Of a stretch of 64,000 nt of DNA, positions 20,063-32,101 are shown one piece after another. How positions within the stretch are numbered: the stretch's first letter is position 1; every line of letters begins with the position of its first letter. Source of the stretch: Deinococcus peraridilitoris DSM 19664 (GTDB lineage: Bacteria > Deinococcota > Deinococci > Deinococcales > Deinococcaceae); NCBI RefSeq assembly GCF_000317835.1, contig NC_019793.1, forward strand, positions 372,001 to 436,000, read 5' to 3'. Position numbers and translations under genes: made by a program. The notes beneath the pieces were generated by a model, which searched no databases, was not told the DNA's origin, and saw nothing but the letters and a program-made list of their open reading frames with translations.

Positions 20063-21154
20063 ATGCATAAGAAAGCGTCCACCATCTATGACGTCGCCCG
20101 GCAGGCGGGCGTGTCCGTCTCCACCGTTTCACGTGTCCTCAACGGCAGACAGAGTGTCGATCCCGGATTGCGCGCCCGGGTTCAGCAGGTCATGCAGGAA
20201 CTGCGCTTTCGCCCCAACCGCCTGGCCCAGAATCTCTACCATCACCGTTCCAACCTGCTGGGCTGCGTGCTGCCCGACATCACCAGCCCCTACTTCGCAC
20301 AACTTTTCCTGGAACTCGAGACGTACGCATTCGAGCGCGGGTACACCGTCTTCCTCGGCAACACGGCCAGCGACATCAACCTGGAACGCACTTACCTGCA
20401 TACCCTGGCCGAGCAGCAGGTCGACGGCATCCTGCTGCTCGGCGGGCGCAGCAACACCTGCGGCGTGACCCAGGAGGACGTCACCGACCTGCACGAACTG
20501 ATCGAGCGGCTGCCCATCGTCACCGTGAACGGTGATCTGCCGGGGCCGGTCGTGGTGTCAAGCGTCCGGTCCGATGAGGCCGATGGGGCGCGTCAGATTC
20601 TGATGCATCTGCGCAGCCAGGGGCACCGCCATGTCGCGTTCCTGGGAGGACTTTCCGAAGTCACCAGCACCGTCGAGAAACTGCGCGTTTACCAGGAACT
20701 CTTTCCAGACGCTCCCGCCGCGTGGACCCAACTGACCGGCCTCACCCTGCACGCGGGAAAGCATGCCCTGAGCCAGCTGCTTGAGGCGCCCACCCGACCC
20801 AGCGCCGTCGTGTGCGTGAGCGATCTCGTGGCCCTCGGGGTACTCACCCAGGCACGCACGCAAGGCGTATCGGTTCCCGGTGAGCTGTCCGTTGTGGGCT
20901 TCGACGACATTCAGCTGGCCGAGATGGCGTTTCCACGACTTACCAGCGTGAGCCACAACTACGCCTTGCTGGCCCGGCAGGCCGTCGATCAACTCATCGC
21001 TGCCATCGCGGGCGAGGCGACTCCCCGCCACGTCACCATCCCGACGAAACTGGTGATTCGCGATTCCGTGCGCTCGCTCGCGGCCGATCAAGGCAAAGGA
21101 GGCAGGGGCGCTGCCCGGCGCCCGGTTTCCTCCAGCGGCCCGGCCTCCGACTGA
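20063..21154 (+). CDS. LacI-family regulator of the adjacent sugar transporter
   Basis: The 363 residues open MHKKASTIYDVARQAGVSVS with a canonical LacI helix-turn-helix, then hinge RFRPNRLAQNL and a sensor domain ending with VVGFDDIQLAEM. The start at 20063 has GAGG upstream; the longer frame to 19922 would cross the operators and is rejected. It is divergent from the binding-protein gene and presumably represses both through the paired operators. The inducer is likely a galactoside-derived sugar. Confidence 0.9.
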   Translation: MHKKASTIYDVARQAGVSVSTVSRVLNGRQSVDPGLRARVQQVMQELRFRPNRLAQNLYHHRSNLLGCVLPDITSPYFAQLFLELETYAFERGYTVFLGNTASDINLERTYLHTLAEQQVDGILLLGGRSNTCGVTQEDVTDLHELIERLPIVTVNGDLPGPVVVSSVRSDEADGARQILMHLRSQGHRHVAFLGGLSEVTSTVEKLRVYQELFPDAPAAWTQLTGLTLHAGKHALSQLLEAPTRPSAVVCVSDLVALGVLTQARTQGVSVPGELSVVGFDDIQLAEMAFPRLTSVSHNYALLARQAVDQLIAAIAGEATPRHVTIPTKLVIRDSVRSLAADQGKGGRGAARRPVSSSGPASD

Positions 21155-21197
21155 GGCCAGCCGGGTTGCCCGACCCCGCCCGGTCAGGCCTTCACCT

Positions 21198-21956
21198 TCA
21201 GACGGTCACCAGATTGAGTCCGCAAGCACGCAGTTCCTCCAGCGGCGCGCTTGCGGCACCCCGGTCGGTGATGAGCTGTGACACCGCCGACAGCGGCGCC
21301 ACCGCCGCCGTCGAAATTTCACCGAGCTTGCTGTGGTCAGCCACCACAATGGTCTGGCGGGCGTTGCCCACCATGCAGCGTTTGATCTCCGCTTCTTCCA
21401 GATTGCGACTGGTGATGCCTGCCTGCACGCTGACGCCGTTGCAACCCAGAAAAAGCTTGTCGGCATGCAGCGAGGTGATCAGCTGCAATCCAAAGGGATT
21501 GACGAGCGAGTGCTGCAGGCGCCGAAGCGTCCCACCGGTCACCACGACGGTCACGTTCGACTGTTTTTCCAACTCGAAGGCGATGTTCAGCCCCGAGGTC
21601 ACGATGGTCACGTTGCGCAGCAAGGGTGACAGCGAGCGGGCGATTTCAGTGCAGGTGCTGCCGACATCCAGAAAGACCGTGTCCCCCTCTTCGATCAGGG
21701 CAGCAGCCGCTGCGCCGATGCGGCGTTTTTCCAGCGAGCGCTGTTTGCGTGTTTCCTCCAGGGGCAGCTCGGCATGGTCGGCAATCGGACGCAAGGCGCC
21801 ACCGCGCGTGCGGTGAATCAGGCCCTGTCGGTGCAGGATTTCCAGGTCGCTGCGGATGGTGACTTTGGAAACGCCAAGCAGCGTCGAGAGTTGATCAACC
21901 GTAACGCGCTCGCGCTTGTCGAGTTCAGAAAGGATGACGCGCAACCGCGCTTGCAT
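21198..21956 (-). CDS. DeoR/GlpR-family transcriptional regulator
   Basis: The 252 residues have the DeoR winged helix (LSELDKRERVTVDQLSTLLG, VSKVTIRSDLEILHRQGLI) and a DeoRC sensor domain of the ISOCOT fold (DVGSTCTEIARSL, VVTGGTLRR, FLGCNGVS, VVADHSKLG). Such proteins sense sugar phosphates. AAAGGGGA lies before the ATG. It is convergent with the LacI gene. The target is not evident here, and galactose metabolism is the closest candidate. Confidence 0.9.
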   Translation of the reverse strand: MQARLRVILSELDKRERVTVDQLSTLLGVSKVTIRSDLEILHRQGLIHRTRGGALRPIADHAELPLEETRKQRSLEKRRIGAAAAALIEEGDTVFLDVGSTCTEIARSLSPLLRNVTIVTSGLNIAFELEKQSNVTVVVTGGTLRRLQHSLVNPFGLQLITSLHADKLFLGCNGVSVQAGITSRNLEEAEIKRCMVGNARQTIVVADHSKLGEISTAAVAPLSAVSQLITDRGAASAPLEELRACGLNLVTV

Positions 21957-22085
21957 TTTCTTTCCCCTTTCGTAACTTTCGCTTCAAGCAAGACTAACGA
22001 GCAGCGGGAACGCTGTCAACTTGACGGGCACCGACACCGGTACCAAGTCGTGGCGTGAAGAGTGCACTGGGTTCATCCGCGCGCT

Positions 22086-22289
22086 TCAGCGCGGCCACAC
22101 CAGTTGCAGCAGTGGCCAGCCGAGCAGCAGGACGACCAGCCCGACCAGCAGGACATTCACCAGCCGATTGTACCGCTTGGCCAGCGCGGCAAAATATGGA
22201 CTGCGTCGACCCAGCCAGGCAAACAGCGCCGCCGGCAGCAGCAGCAGCAGCGCCACTTCCGCGACGATCAGCACGAACACCTTGGTCAC
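22086..22289 (-). CDS. small two-helix membrane protein, 67 residues
   Basis: The protein has helices VFVLIVAEVALLLLLPAAL and VNVLLVGLVVLLLGWPLLQL joined by a basic loop (GRRSPYFAALAKRYNRL). The GTG start at 22289 is supported by a TAGGCT box ending six bases before it, as in other leaderless genes here. No family is recognised. It lies alone between the DeoR gene and valS. Confidence 0.65.
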   Translation of the reverse strand: MTKVFVLIVAEVALLLLLPAALFAWLGRRSPYFAALAKRYNRLVNVLLVGLVVLLLGWPLLQLVWPR

Positions 22290-22408
22290 CCGTTCAGCCT
22301 AGCGCGTGAGGGCGGGCCCAGTGGCCCGCCCTCATGTCACGTCTGGCTCGTTCACAGACCGGGCGCCTCATCCGGATACTGCCGACAGGGCCATGTGAAC
22401 GATCATCT

Positions 22409-25036
<2,628 letters not shown>

Positions 25037-25061
25037 GACAGTTCCTCACTTCACACGGCGG

Positions 25062-25541
25062 TCAAGCGACGCATTCTTGGGCAGTCGCGGCAATCAGGTC
25101 CAGCAGAGTGGGCAGTTCCGCATCCATCCCCCAGTCGAGGCCCGAGTGTTCCAGGGGTGCGAAACGGTGACGGAAAATGTACTGGCCCTCGGCGAAGTGC
25201 TCCCAGGCATCAGGCGTTCGGTCGGGCGCTTCCAGCCAGTAGTAATGGTTCATCTGGCACCTGACCTCGAAGACTTGTGCCCGAGATGCAAGGTACACGG
25301 GGGCAGAGACGGGAATGAGGCCCGCTTCCTCGAACACTTCCCGAACCGCGCCCTGTGCGGGCGTCTCGACGGCCTCCACACCACCGCCGGGGACTTGTAC
25401 GCCCGCGTCCGGGTACTCCTCGGTGTGCTCGAACACCAGCACTTCTCGCCGGGAGCGCGTGACGTAACACACCGTGCGTTCGCGCAGATTGTCTGCTCGT
25501 GCTGCCGCCCTGGCTTGTGCTAAATCACTGAAGCGCATCAT
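25062..25541 (-). CDS. NUDIX hydrolase cotranscribed with valS
   Basis: The 159-residue protein carries the Nudix box GGGVEAVETPAQGAVREVFEEAGL split as G-x5-E-x7-REVFEE near residues 49-71, which binds Mg2+ for cleavage of nucleoside diphosphate-linked substrates. AAGGAG precedes tandem ATG codons at 25541 and 25538. It is the first gene after a valine T-box, so its expression rises with uncharged tRNA-Val. The substrate is unknown. Confidence 0.85.
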   Translation of the reverse strand: MMRFSDLAQARAAARADNLRERTVCYVTRSRREVLVFEHTEEYPDAGVQVPGGGVEAVETPAQGAVREVFEEAGLIPVSAPVYLASRAQVFEVRCQMNHYYWLEAPDRTPDAWEHFAEGQYIFRHRFAPLEHSGLDWGMDAELPTLLDLIAATAQECVA

Positions 25542-25567
25542 TGGCTCCTTCCAAAACAAGACTTTTC

Positions 25568-25610
25568 AAAAAACAAAGACATCTCGCCCGCTGTCACTGC
25601 GGACGAGATG
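25568..25610 (-). terminator. T-box regulated terminator
   Basis: CATCTCG-CCGC pairs with GCGG-CGAGATG with a single mismatch and an internal loop; TCTTTGTTTTTT follows. It lies 27 bases before the NUDIX start codon and downstream of the T-box sequence, as required for the antiterminator switch. Confidence 0.88.
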
Positions 25611-25839
25611 CACGTGTTCCGTGTTTATCCCGTGGTACCACCGCGCTTCCGCCCGGTATGCCGAGCGGCGCTCATCGTGCGCTGTAACGGGCGCTCCCGG
25701 CGGTTCTAGTGAAAGCCGTCAACCGGCTTCGTTCTTCCGCGCGCTCCCGGGCGACTTTCTCCGCTTCGCATCCCAACCCCTTCTCAGCTGCCAGGGTCTC
25801 TCTGTGGGCGCCTCAACGGGTACTCCTCCCGATCCTCGC
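25568..25839 (-). promoter_or_regulatory. T-box riboswitch, valine specifier, ahead of NUDIX-valS
   Basis: Read on the minus strand, the leader has a Stem I base CGGG/CCCG. Above it a specifier loop has AGTA on the 5' side and AGAAAGTCG on the 3' side. A CCGTT/AGCGG helix continues upward, putting GUC (25753-25755, Val) in the specifier position. A stem AAGCCG-GTTGA-CGGCTT fits Stem III. The T-box sequence GCGGTGGTACCACGGG is at 25629-25644, and the terminator follows. Uncharged tRNA-Val should promote read-through. The fold is my hand drawing. Confidence 0.85.
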
Positions 25840-25845
25840 TTCCGC

Positions 25846-25851
25846 AGTATA
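25846..25851 (-). promoter_or_regulatory. -10 box of the NUDIX-valS leader
   Basis: TATACT on the minus strand begins the transcript about seven bases later, at the first bases of Stem I. No strong -35 hexamer is visible at 16-18 bases. Confidence 0.55.
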
Positions 25852-25886
25852 CCGCGCCCGCGTTCCAAAGACATCTGCCAGACCGC

Positions 25887-26498
25887 TCAGTTCAGCACCC
25901 GAGCCTTGCTGCCCATCGTCACGTCCTGCCAGTCAGCCCGAAAAAGGTAGGGCTGCGCTTCCTCGCTTCGGGTGTACCACACGCGCACGCCCCGGTTGGG
26001 AATGGTCCAGGGAGAAAGCCGCGCCCACTGGCCGCTCGGGAGGGCTTTGATCGGCGTGCCGCTGCCGTCGTCGGCGCGCAGCATCAGCCAGCCATTCTGG
26101 TCGGCCGGTGACCAGCCGTGCAGGAACAAGGTTCCGGGGCCGATGTTCTTGACCCGCGCACCGGTTTCTTCGAGGTGCAGTTCGATGTCCGGTCGCTGGG
26201 GTTCTTGCGCGCGCTGCCAGCGGGGAAAGGCGTGCACGATTTCGGTGGTCTTGCGGGTCCGGCGCACCTTGAGGTCAGGCCAGTACTCGCCGATCAGCGC
26301 GAGGGCAAAGCCCGAGCCGATCAGCGCGACATTGTCGGCCAGCAGACCGCTCCACAAGAGCGCGATGCCCAGGGGCACCAGAAAACCACGGCGGTTTACC
26401 AGGCTGGAGCGGCGCAGCCGCACGGTCCGCACGGCCCACCAGACCAGCATCACGACTGCCACCGTTGAAACCAGCAGTGGGTAGGTCAGCTCGGTCAC
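25887..26498 (-). CDS. membrane protein of unknown function
   Basis: The 203-residue protein has an N-terminal helix ([18 protein letters not shown]), a hydrophobic region at about 40-70, and a soluble C-terminal half with beta character ([31 protein letters not shown]). That half resembles a small beta sandwich, but I do not recognise it. The GTG start overlaps the moaB stop by four bases (GTGA), so it is translationally coupled to moaB. Confidence 0.7.
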   Translation of the reverse strand: MTELTYPLLVSTVAVVMLVWWAVRTVRLRRSSLVNRRGFLVPLGIALLWSGLLADNVALIGSGFALALIGEYWPDLKVRRTRKTTEIVHAFPRWQRAQEPQRPDIELHLEETGARVKNIGPGTLFLHGWSPADQNGWLMLRADDGSGTPIKALPSGQWARLSPWTIPNRGVRVWYTRSEEAQPYLFRADWQDVTMGSKARVLN

Positions 26499-27013
26499 CC
26501 TTGCCTCAGCATCTCGAACACCAGGTGGGGCAGTTCCTCGCCCAGCAGCTTTTCCCAGGCGGTCTGCACGGCATTGAGCGAGCCGGGCAGCGCAAAGATC
26601 AGCGCGCGCTGGCCGTGTTCGTTCTCGGCGAGGCCGCCCACCGCGCGCGACAGCATGGCCGCCCCGCGCACTTCCGGGTAGGAAAGCATGCGAAACAGTT
26701 CCCCGAATCCGGGCATGGGCTTGCGAATCAGGCTCTCGATCACGGGAATGGTCACATCACGACCGGTGATGCCGGTGCCGCCGCTGGTCAGGACGACCTG
26801 CGCCCCCTGCATGAAGCCGGTTACGGCAGCGCGAATCTGGTCGGCTTGATCTTTCACGACCGCGTAGCCGGTGACTTCGTGTCCGCCGGCGCGCAGTTGG
26901 GTCTGCAAATACTGCCCGCTGGAGTCGGTCTCCGGAGTGCGGGTATCACTGATGGTCAGCACCGCGGCGCGAATGACGCTGGGCGCCTGCTGCTGATGAC
27001 TTTCGCGGGCCAT
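26495..27013 (-). CDS. moaB: molybdenum cofactor biosynthesis protein MoaB
   Basis: MoaB/MogA-type protein, expected to adenylate molybdopterin before metal insertion. The 172 residues show the MoCF fold with [18 protein letters not shown], the [13 protein letters not shown] loop that binds pterin and [24 protein letters not shown] box ends six bases before the ATG, consistent with leaderless initiation. No other moa genes are in the window. Confidence 0.9.
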   Translation of the reverse strand: MARESHQQQAPSVIRAAVLTISDTRTPETDSSGQYLQTQLRAGGHEVTGYAVVKDQADQIRAAVTGFMQGAQVVLTSGGTGITGRDVTIPVIESLIRKPMPGFGELFRMLSYPEVRGAAMLSRAVGGLAENEHGQRALIFALPGSLNAVQTAWEKLLGEELPHLVFEMLRQG

Positions 27014-27094
27014 GCGTCCACTCTACCCACGAAGGGGGGCAGGGTGACGGTGAAGCAATGACCCATCGACGCGCCGCGCCCGTTCTGGCAGCCT

Positions 27095-27949
27095 TCAGCG
27101 GCCCGCACTGAGCACGGCGCGTGGGCGTTCGGGCAGCTCGCGCCAGTCGGTACGCGTCAGCAGCGAGCGGGGCTTGCGCAGCTGCAGGGACAGCCAGATT
27201 TCCGCCTGGGTGTACAAAAACACCCGGTATTCCCCGCTGCCACCCTCCTTGACGCACTCCAAAGCCAGAATTTCCAGCTGCTCGCTCAGGGTGTTCAGGG
27301 CCAGGAAGCGCGCGGCCTCAGCACCGCTCTCAGCAATTTCCTGGGTGAGCGGCGAGTAGGCCTCCGGGGTGCGCGCGAGGATGCGCGCGCCCTGCTGCAC
27401 CTGGGCTTCTTTCAGCAGGTTGTGGCAGGGCAGGCAGGGCAGGCTGCGGCTCGGCGTTCCGCAGACCGGGCAGCGGTCCCAGCCTTGCCGCTCACGCCAC
27501 AGACGTGCGCGCGTGATGGCCTCGGCCGCGCGCAGGGCACTCTCGCGCACGCCTTCGGGCACGTGCTCGACCAGCTCGGCCGCGCGCGCCTTGTCGGGCG
27601 GCGGAAGCGGCTCGGGCGGGCGCACCTCCTCGGGGTGATTCCAGGTGCCCACCGCGAAGCGCAGTTCGCCGACGCTGTCGTCGCCCAGCTTGGCCTGCAG
27701 CCGATCGAGGAAGACATGACGCTGCATGGTCAGGAAATTGGCCAGCACCGAGTCCTGGGCTTCCACGAACAGCACCCGTCCCTGCTGGGCGCGTGCCCGG
27801 GTCAGGCGCGCGAGCTCTGGGCCGACCACCTCGGGCCACAGCAGCACCGCGCGGGCGCGCGCCACGCCGCGCGCCAGCCGGTTGCGGCTGAGCGTCTGTG
27901 ACAGCAGCAGGCGCCAGTCACGCGTGCCCCCGGTGCGCCGGCGCGTCAC
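27095..27949 (-). CDS. dciA: DciA-type (DUF721) protein with zinc-ribbon extension
   Basis: The N-terminal ~105 residues form the DUF721 domain of DciA, the loader of the replicative helicase in bacteria without DnaC (RNRLARGVARARAVLLWPEV, VLFVEAQDSVLANFL). A C-terminal extension carries C160, C163, C172 and C175, a likely zinc knuckle, then helices. Typical DciA proteins are shorter. Its start overlaps the recF stop by four bases, the common recF-DUF721 arrangement near replication genes. Confidence 0.8.
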   Translation of the reverse strand: MTRRRTGGTRDWRLLLSQTLSRNRLARGVARARAVLLWPEVVGPELARLTRARAQQGRVLFVEAQDSVLANFLTMQRHVFLDRLQAKLGDDSVGELRFAVGTWNHPEEVRPPEPLPPPDKARAAELVEHVPEGVRESALRAAEAITRARLWRERQGWDRCPVCGTPSRSLPCLPCHNLLKEAQVQQGARILARTPEAYSPLTQEIAESGAEAARFLALNTLSEQLEILALECVKEGGSGEYRVFLYTQAEIWLSLQLRKPRSLLTRTDWRELPERPRAVLSAGR

Positions 27950-29022
27950 GCAGACCCGCCTTGCCAGCTGAATGACCCGTCATGCGCTGCGTAGCAGCCG
28001 GCCGCGCCGGGCACGGCGTCGGTGCCGGTGATGAGGGCCTGCGGCAAGGCGCGCGCCAGGCCCAGCAGAAAATTGCGCCGCTGCGGATCGAGTTCTGCCG
28101 TCCAGTCGTCGACGAGGAGTACCGGGGGTTCGCCATAGCGTTCGGTGAGCAGGTCGAGTTCGGCTTTGCGCAGCGCGAGTGCGATCGTGCGGGCCTCGCC
28201 GCGGCTGACAAAGTCGCCCGCCGGAAAATCGTCGAGGCGCATCGCCAGATCGTCACGGTGCGGCCCCGACAGGGTCACGCCGCGCGCGAGTTCCTCGTCG
28301 CGCCGCCGCAGCAGGTCCGCGTGAAAATCCTCGGGCGTGGTGGTCTCGTCAAGGTTCAGCGTCAGCGCCTTGTGACCGCCCAGCGCTTCGTGCGCTTCCT
28401 GCGCCAGAGGGGTAAGGCGCGCGAGCACACGGCGGCGCAAACTGAGGATCTCCGTGCCCAGCTCCACGACCTTGGCGTCCCAGACATCGAGCGCCCAGGG
28501 CTCGGCCCGCCCCTCGCCCACGCGCGAGGTCATGGCGCGCAGGGCAGCGTTGCGCTGCGCGAGGTGACGCTCGTAGAGGCTCAGCTGATGGGCGTAGCGC
28601 TGGCTGAGCCTGGAAAGCAGCGCGTCGAGAAACGTGCGCCGCACGCCGGGCGCACCGAGGATCAGCTCGCTGTCCTCCGGGCGGATCCACACCGCGCTGC
28701 CCGGCGGCAAGGCCCCGCTCCGGACGCGCACTCCGTCCACCTTGGCGACGCGGCGCCCCCGCCCCAGGCCGACTTCCAGAATGCTCACGCCGTCCTGACG
28801 CTCCAGATCAGCACGCACGTACGCCTCACCGCTGCCGCGCGCCACAAGCTGCTCGAGCCGTCCCGCTTCGGTGAGGCCCGTCAGCACCAGGTAGGCTGCT
28901 TCGAGCAGGTTGGTCTTGCCCGCACCGTTGGCGCCTGACACGCTGACCAGCCCGGCGGGCAGTTCCAGGGTATCCGGCGTCAGGTTTCGGAAGTTGAGGG
29001 TGGTCAGGGCGCGCAGCCGCAC
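27946..29022 (-). CDS. recF: DNA replication/repair protein RecF
   Basis: SMC-like ATPase that helps load RecA at gaps through RecOR. The 358 residues have Walker A GANGAGKT (30-37), the ABC signature SRGEART (273-279) and Walker B VLLVDD (301-306). A GTG start lies six bases after a TACAAT -10 box (29029-29034). It is divergent from rapZ. No dnaA, dnaN or gyrB is adjacent. Confidence 0.93.
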   Translation of the reverse strand: MRLRALTTLNFRNLTPDTLELPAGLVSVSGANGAGKTNLLEAAYLVLTGLTEAGRLEQLVARGSGEAYVRADLERQDGVSILEVGLGRGRRVAKVDGVRVRSGALPPGSAVWIRPEDSELILGAPGVRRTFLDALLSRLSQRYAHQLSLYERHLAQRNAALRAMTSRVGEGRAEPWALDVWDAKVVELGTEILSLRRRVLARLTPLAQEAHEALGGHKALTLNLDETTTPEDFHADLLRRRDEELARGVTLSGPHRDDLAMRLDDFPAGDFVSRGEARTIALALRKAELDLLTERYGEPPVLLVDDWTAELDPQRRNFLLGLARALPQALITGTDAVPGAAGCYAAHDGSFSWQGGSA

Positions 29023-29028
29023 CCGGCC

Positions 29029-29081
29029 ATTGTAGGGCAGCCGGGTCCTTTCCGCCGCCCGCCTTTCCGGGTCCGTACAAT
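29029..29081. promoter_or_regulatory. divergent leaderless promoters of recF and rapZ
   Basis: Each side has an exact TACAAT box: 29029-29034 on minus and 29076-29081 on plus. Each is six bases from its start codon, so transcripts should begin at or within a base of the start. No -35 consensus is clear on either side. Confidence 0.75.
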
Positions 29082-29087
29082 GGAGTC

Positions 29088-29924
29088 ATGGATTTCGTGG
29101 TCGTCTCGGGGCTCTCGGGCGCGGGCAAACATACCAGCCTCAACGCCCTGGAGGACGCCGGGTTTTACGCTGTCGACAATCTGCCCCCGCATCTGTGGGA
29201 AGCCATGTACGACCTGGCGCTGACGCGTGGTCTGGGCAAGGTCGCGGTGTGCAGCGACGCGCGCACGCGCGACTTTCTCGACGCGCTGCCCCCGAAGTGG
29301 GACGCGCTGCGGACGCGTGGTGGGGTGCGCCTACTGTTTCTGGAGGCCAGCAACGAGGTATTGCTGCAGCGCTACAACCTCACGCGCCGTGCTCATCCGC
29401 TGGGCGAGCCGAGCCTGCTGGTGGACTTCGAGCTCGAACGGCGTCTGCTGGGCGCACTGCGTGAACGGGCCGACAACGTGATCGACACGACCGAGCTTTC
29501 GGCCAAAGGCCTCGCCGAGCGGGTGCTGGGGCTGCTCGGGCTGGAAACGGACTTCGAACTCCGCCTCCAGTCCTTTGGCTTCAAGCACGCGCCGCCACGC
29601 GACGCCGACCTGGTCCTGGACGTGCGCACCCTGCCCAATCCCTACTACCAGGAGCACCTGCGCCCCAAGAGCGGCCTGGAGGCGGACGTGGCCGCGCACG
29701 TGTTTTCGGAGGGAGACGCCTTTTACCGCCAGGTCGAGGCCTTTATACGTGACAGCGCCACTCGGGCACGCGCGGCGGGACGGCGCAGTTACAATGTGGC
29801 CATCGGCTGTACCGGAGGACGGCACCGCAGCATCGCGGTGAGTGAGCGTCTGGCGCGTGATCTGCGCGAACTGAATGCCCGCGTGGTGAGTCACCGGGAC
29901 ACCGACAAAGGCGAGGACCATTGA
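29088..29924 (+). CDS. rapZ: RapZ/YvcJ-family nucleotide-binding protein
   Basis: In Enterobacteria RapZ is an RNase adaptor for glmZ decay; in Gram-positives YvcJ binds and hydrolyses GTP. The 278 residues have the P-loop GLSGAGKHT (8-16), where His replaces the Ser/Thr normally next to the Lys, the DNLPP motif and the C-terminal GCTGGRHRS (240-248) of the RNA/metabolite-binding domain. It is followed directly by yvcK, the usual neighbour. The partner small RNA in this group is unknown. Confidence 0.9.
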   Translation: MDFVVVSGLSGAGKHTSLNALEDAGFYAVDNLPPHLWEAMYDLALTRGLGKVAVCSDARTRDFLDALPPKWDALRTRGGVRLLFLEASNEVLLQRYNLTRRAHPLGEPSLLVDFELERRLLGALRERADNVIDTTELSAKGLAERVLGLLGLETDFELRLQSFGFKHAPPRDADLVLDVRTLPNPYYQEHLRPKSGLEADVAAHVFSEGDAFYRQVEAFIRDSATRARAAGRRSYNVAIGCTGGRHRSIAVSERLARDLRELNARVVSHRDTDKGEDH

Positions 29925-31261
29925 AACACGAGCACCTTCGGCACAACCTGCGCGCGCCCTCGGGGGAGCGGGTCCGTGACGCCGGCTTGCGGGCACGCAA
30001 ATGGATGGCGCCCGGCATGCACATCAAACGCTGGGTGAGCGTGCTGATCGTGTGCGCCTTCTTTCTGGCAGTGGGTTTTCTGCACTTCGTGTGGACCGGC
30101 CCGATGCACTGGGTCGCCACCCGCTGGATTTTGTGGCTCAACGCCGTGGGTGATCCTGACGTGTTGCCGCTGTGGGTGGTGGGCGGTCTGGTGATGACCC
30201 TGGCGTTCGCGGGCGCGATCATCAGCGTGGTCATGCTCAACCGTTCGATGCTGCAGGCCACCGGCACCAAACCATCCGAGGTCGTGGACCACATCTACAC
30301 CCGCAGAACGCTGGCGCGCGGTCCGCACATCGTGACGCTGGGCGGCGGCACCGGATTGTCAAACCTGCTGGCGGGCCTCAAGAACTTCAGTTCCAACATC
30401 ACCGCGATCGTGGCGGTCAGCGATGACGGCGGCTCGAGTGGCCGACTGCGCAAGGACTTGCAGATGATCGCGCCCGGCGATCTCACCGACTGCTACGCCG
30501 CGCTGTCCGATTCGCCCGTGCTGGCCCGGTTGCTGCTGCACCGCTTTCAGCGCGGCGAAGGCCTCGCCGGGCACACCTTCGGCAACCTGATGCTCGCGAC
30601 CCTCTCCGAGGAGCAGGGCGGTCTGGCCTACGCCATGAGCGACGTACACGAGGTACTCAAGGTGCGCGGACAGGTATTCCCGGCCACACCCATGCCCGCC
30701 ACGCTGGTGGCTCACCTCGAGGACGGTTCGCAGGTGCGCGGCGAGAGCGCGCTGCAACGGGAGCGCGCCGGTCGCCGCGTGCTGCGCATGAGCCTCGACC
30801 CGGTCGAGGTACCCGCACTGAGCGAGGTGGTGCGTGCCATCGACGAGGCCGAGCTGATCGTGATCGGTCCGGGCAGCCTGCTTACCTCGCTTATTCCGGC
30901 AGTGCTGGTTCCGTCGGTCGCCCACGCCATCTGCCGTTCACCCGCCAAGCTGGTGTACGTGGCCAACATCATGAGCGAGCCGGGAGAAACCGACGGACTC
31001 GACCTGGAAGCCCACGAACGCCTGCTCTCCGATCACCTGGGCCGCACTCCGGACTGGGTGCTGGTCAACAGCGCTCCCATCGGCATGGCCGTACGTGACC
31101 GCTACGCCGACGAAGGTGCTCACCTGTTGAGCAGCCGGGGCGCTTCTCCTGCCTTTCGTTCGCGCGTGCGCTTCGCTCCGGTGCTGCGCGAGGGCACCGG
31201 GCAGCATGACCCCGACAAGCTGGCCGCGGCACTGCTGCGCCTGCTGACCCGCCAGAAGTGA
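29921..31261 (+). CDS. yvcK: YvcK family (gluconeogenesis factor) with membrane anchor
   Basis: The 446 residues have the nucleotide-sugar binding fold of YvcK/CofD ([10 protein letters not shown] at 141-150, [22 protein letters not shown]). Known homologues bind UDP-GlcNAc and affect wall synthesis on gluconeogenic carbon. Unlike Bacillus YvcK, two helices (about 37-58 and 82-106) precede the domain. The TTG start overlaps the rapZ stop by four bases and has GAGG upstream. whiA, the third member of the Gram-positive cluster, is absent. Confidence 0.88.
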   Translation: MKHEHLRHNLRAPSGERVRDAGLRARKWMAPGMHIKRWVSVLIVCAFFLAVGFLHFVWTGPMHWVATRWILWLNAVGDPDVLPLWVVGGLVMTLAFAGAIISVVMLNRSMLQATGTKPSEVVDHIYTRRTLARGPHIVTLGGGTGLSNLLAGLKNFSSNITAIVAVSDDGGSSGRLRKDLQMIAPGDLTDCYAALSDSPVLARLLLHRFQRGEGLAGHTFGNLMLATLSEEQGGLAYAMSDVHEVLKVRGQVFPATPMPATLVAHLEDGSQVRGESALQRERAGRRVLRMSLDPVEVPALSEVVRAIDEAELIVIGPGSLLTSLIPAVLVPSVAHAICRSPAKLVYVANIMSEPGETDGLDLEAHERLLSDHLGRTPDWVLVNSAPIGMAVRDRYADEGAHLLSSRGASPAFRSRVRFAPVLREGTGQHDPDKLAAALLRLLTRQK

Positions 31262-31329
31262 GCCGCGCCTCCTGGCACCTCTTGCACTGACTGCACTGAC
31301 GCTTCGGCAAACAGGCTATAATTCCGCGC

Positions 31330-32070
31330 GTGACCGACGCGCCGCCCGCCGTTTTGCTTGTGGTTCCCGATCCTGCCGGCGACGTGCGTGGTGACGGCAG
31401 CTACGTCCTGCCCAGCGCGTTGCTGAGCGGCATGGAACGCAGCGTTGACTTGCGTGAACTGCGGGCCGAGAACGAGGGTGGCAAGCTGCGGCTGGTCATC
31501 GGCCTGGGCGGCGCCGACAATCCCTGGAAGGCCCCCAGTGGTTTTTCGGCACCGCTGCTCGACGTGTTCATCAAAACGGACTTCGGAGGAACCCGTGAGC
31601 TGGCCGACACCGGCTTCACCACACCGCCCGGCAGCGGCTGGCACCTTCGCTATCAAATCAGCGGTTTTGGAACCAGGGCCTGGAAAGCCAGCCGTGAAGG
31701 CTCCGTCGCGCCTACAGACGACCGACCCGTCGTGCAGCTGGAAGGCAGTTCGATCATCGTGAACACCAACCTGCCCGCCGGTCGGTACGGATACTGGGTG
31801 ACCAGCCGGGTCTACTCGCCGCTCACACCGGACGGTTACCTGCCGCCGCGCGTGGGTGGCGACAGCGCCAGCCTGTCCGTGGTGCGCTCGGGAATGCCCA
31901 GCGCCGTGGACGTGCTGTTCGGCGACGACCAGATCCGCACGTTTCACGACCGCGTCCTGCCGATCAGCGGTGAGCTGCACGACCGTCGTCCACTGGCCCT
32001 GCTGGTCCTGGCCGGCCTGGCACTGTTGCTGGCCGTGATCGCGACGGTGCGCGCGTGGCGCAAGCAGTGA
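31330..32070 (+). CDS. DOMON-like (glucodextranase C-type) protein with C-terminal anchor
   Basis: The 246 residues match the beta-sandwich found at the end of glucodextranases ([55 protein letters not shown]). The end is a hydrophobic helix ([19 protein letters not shown]) and basic tail. No N-terminal signal is present, and the GTG lies seven bases after TATAAT, so there is no room for one. That is odd for a normally exported fold. Carbohydrate binding is an inference. Confidence 0.65.
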   Translation: MTDAPPAVLLVVPDPAGDVRGDGSYVLPSALLSGMERSVDLRELRAENEGGKLRLVIGLGGADNPWKAPSGFSAPLLDVFIKTDFGGTRELADTGFTTPPGSGWHLRYQISGFGTRAWKASREGSVAPTDDRPVVQLEGSSIIVNTNLPAGRYGYWVTSRVYSPLTPDGYLPPRVGGDSASLSVVRSGMPSAVDVLFGDDQIRTFHDRVLPISGELHDRRPLALLVLAGLALLLAVIATVRAWRKQ

Positions 32071-32101
32071 AGTCGGGGCTCATCGCCCAGGAGCGCCGCG
32101 C

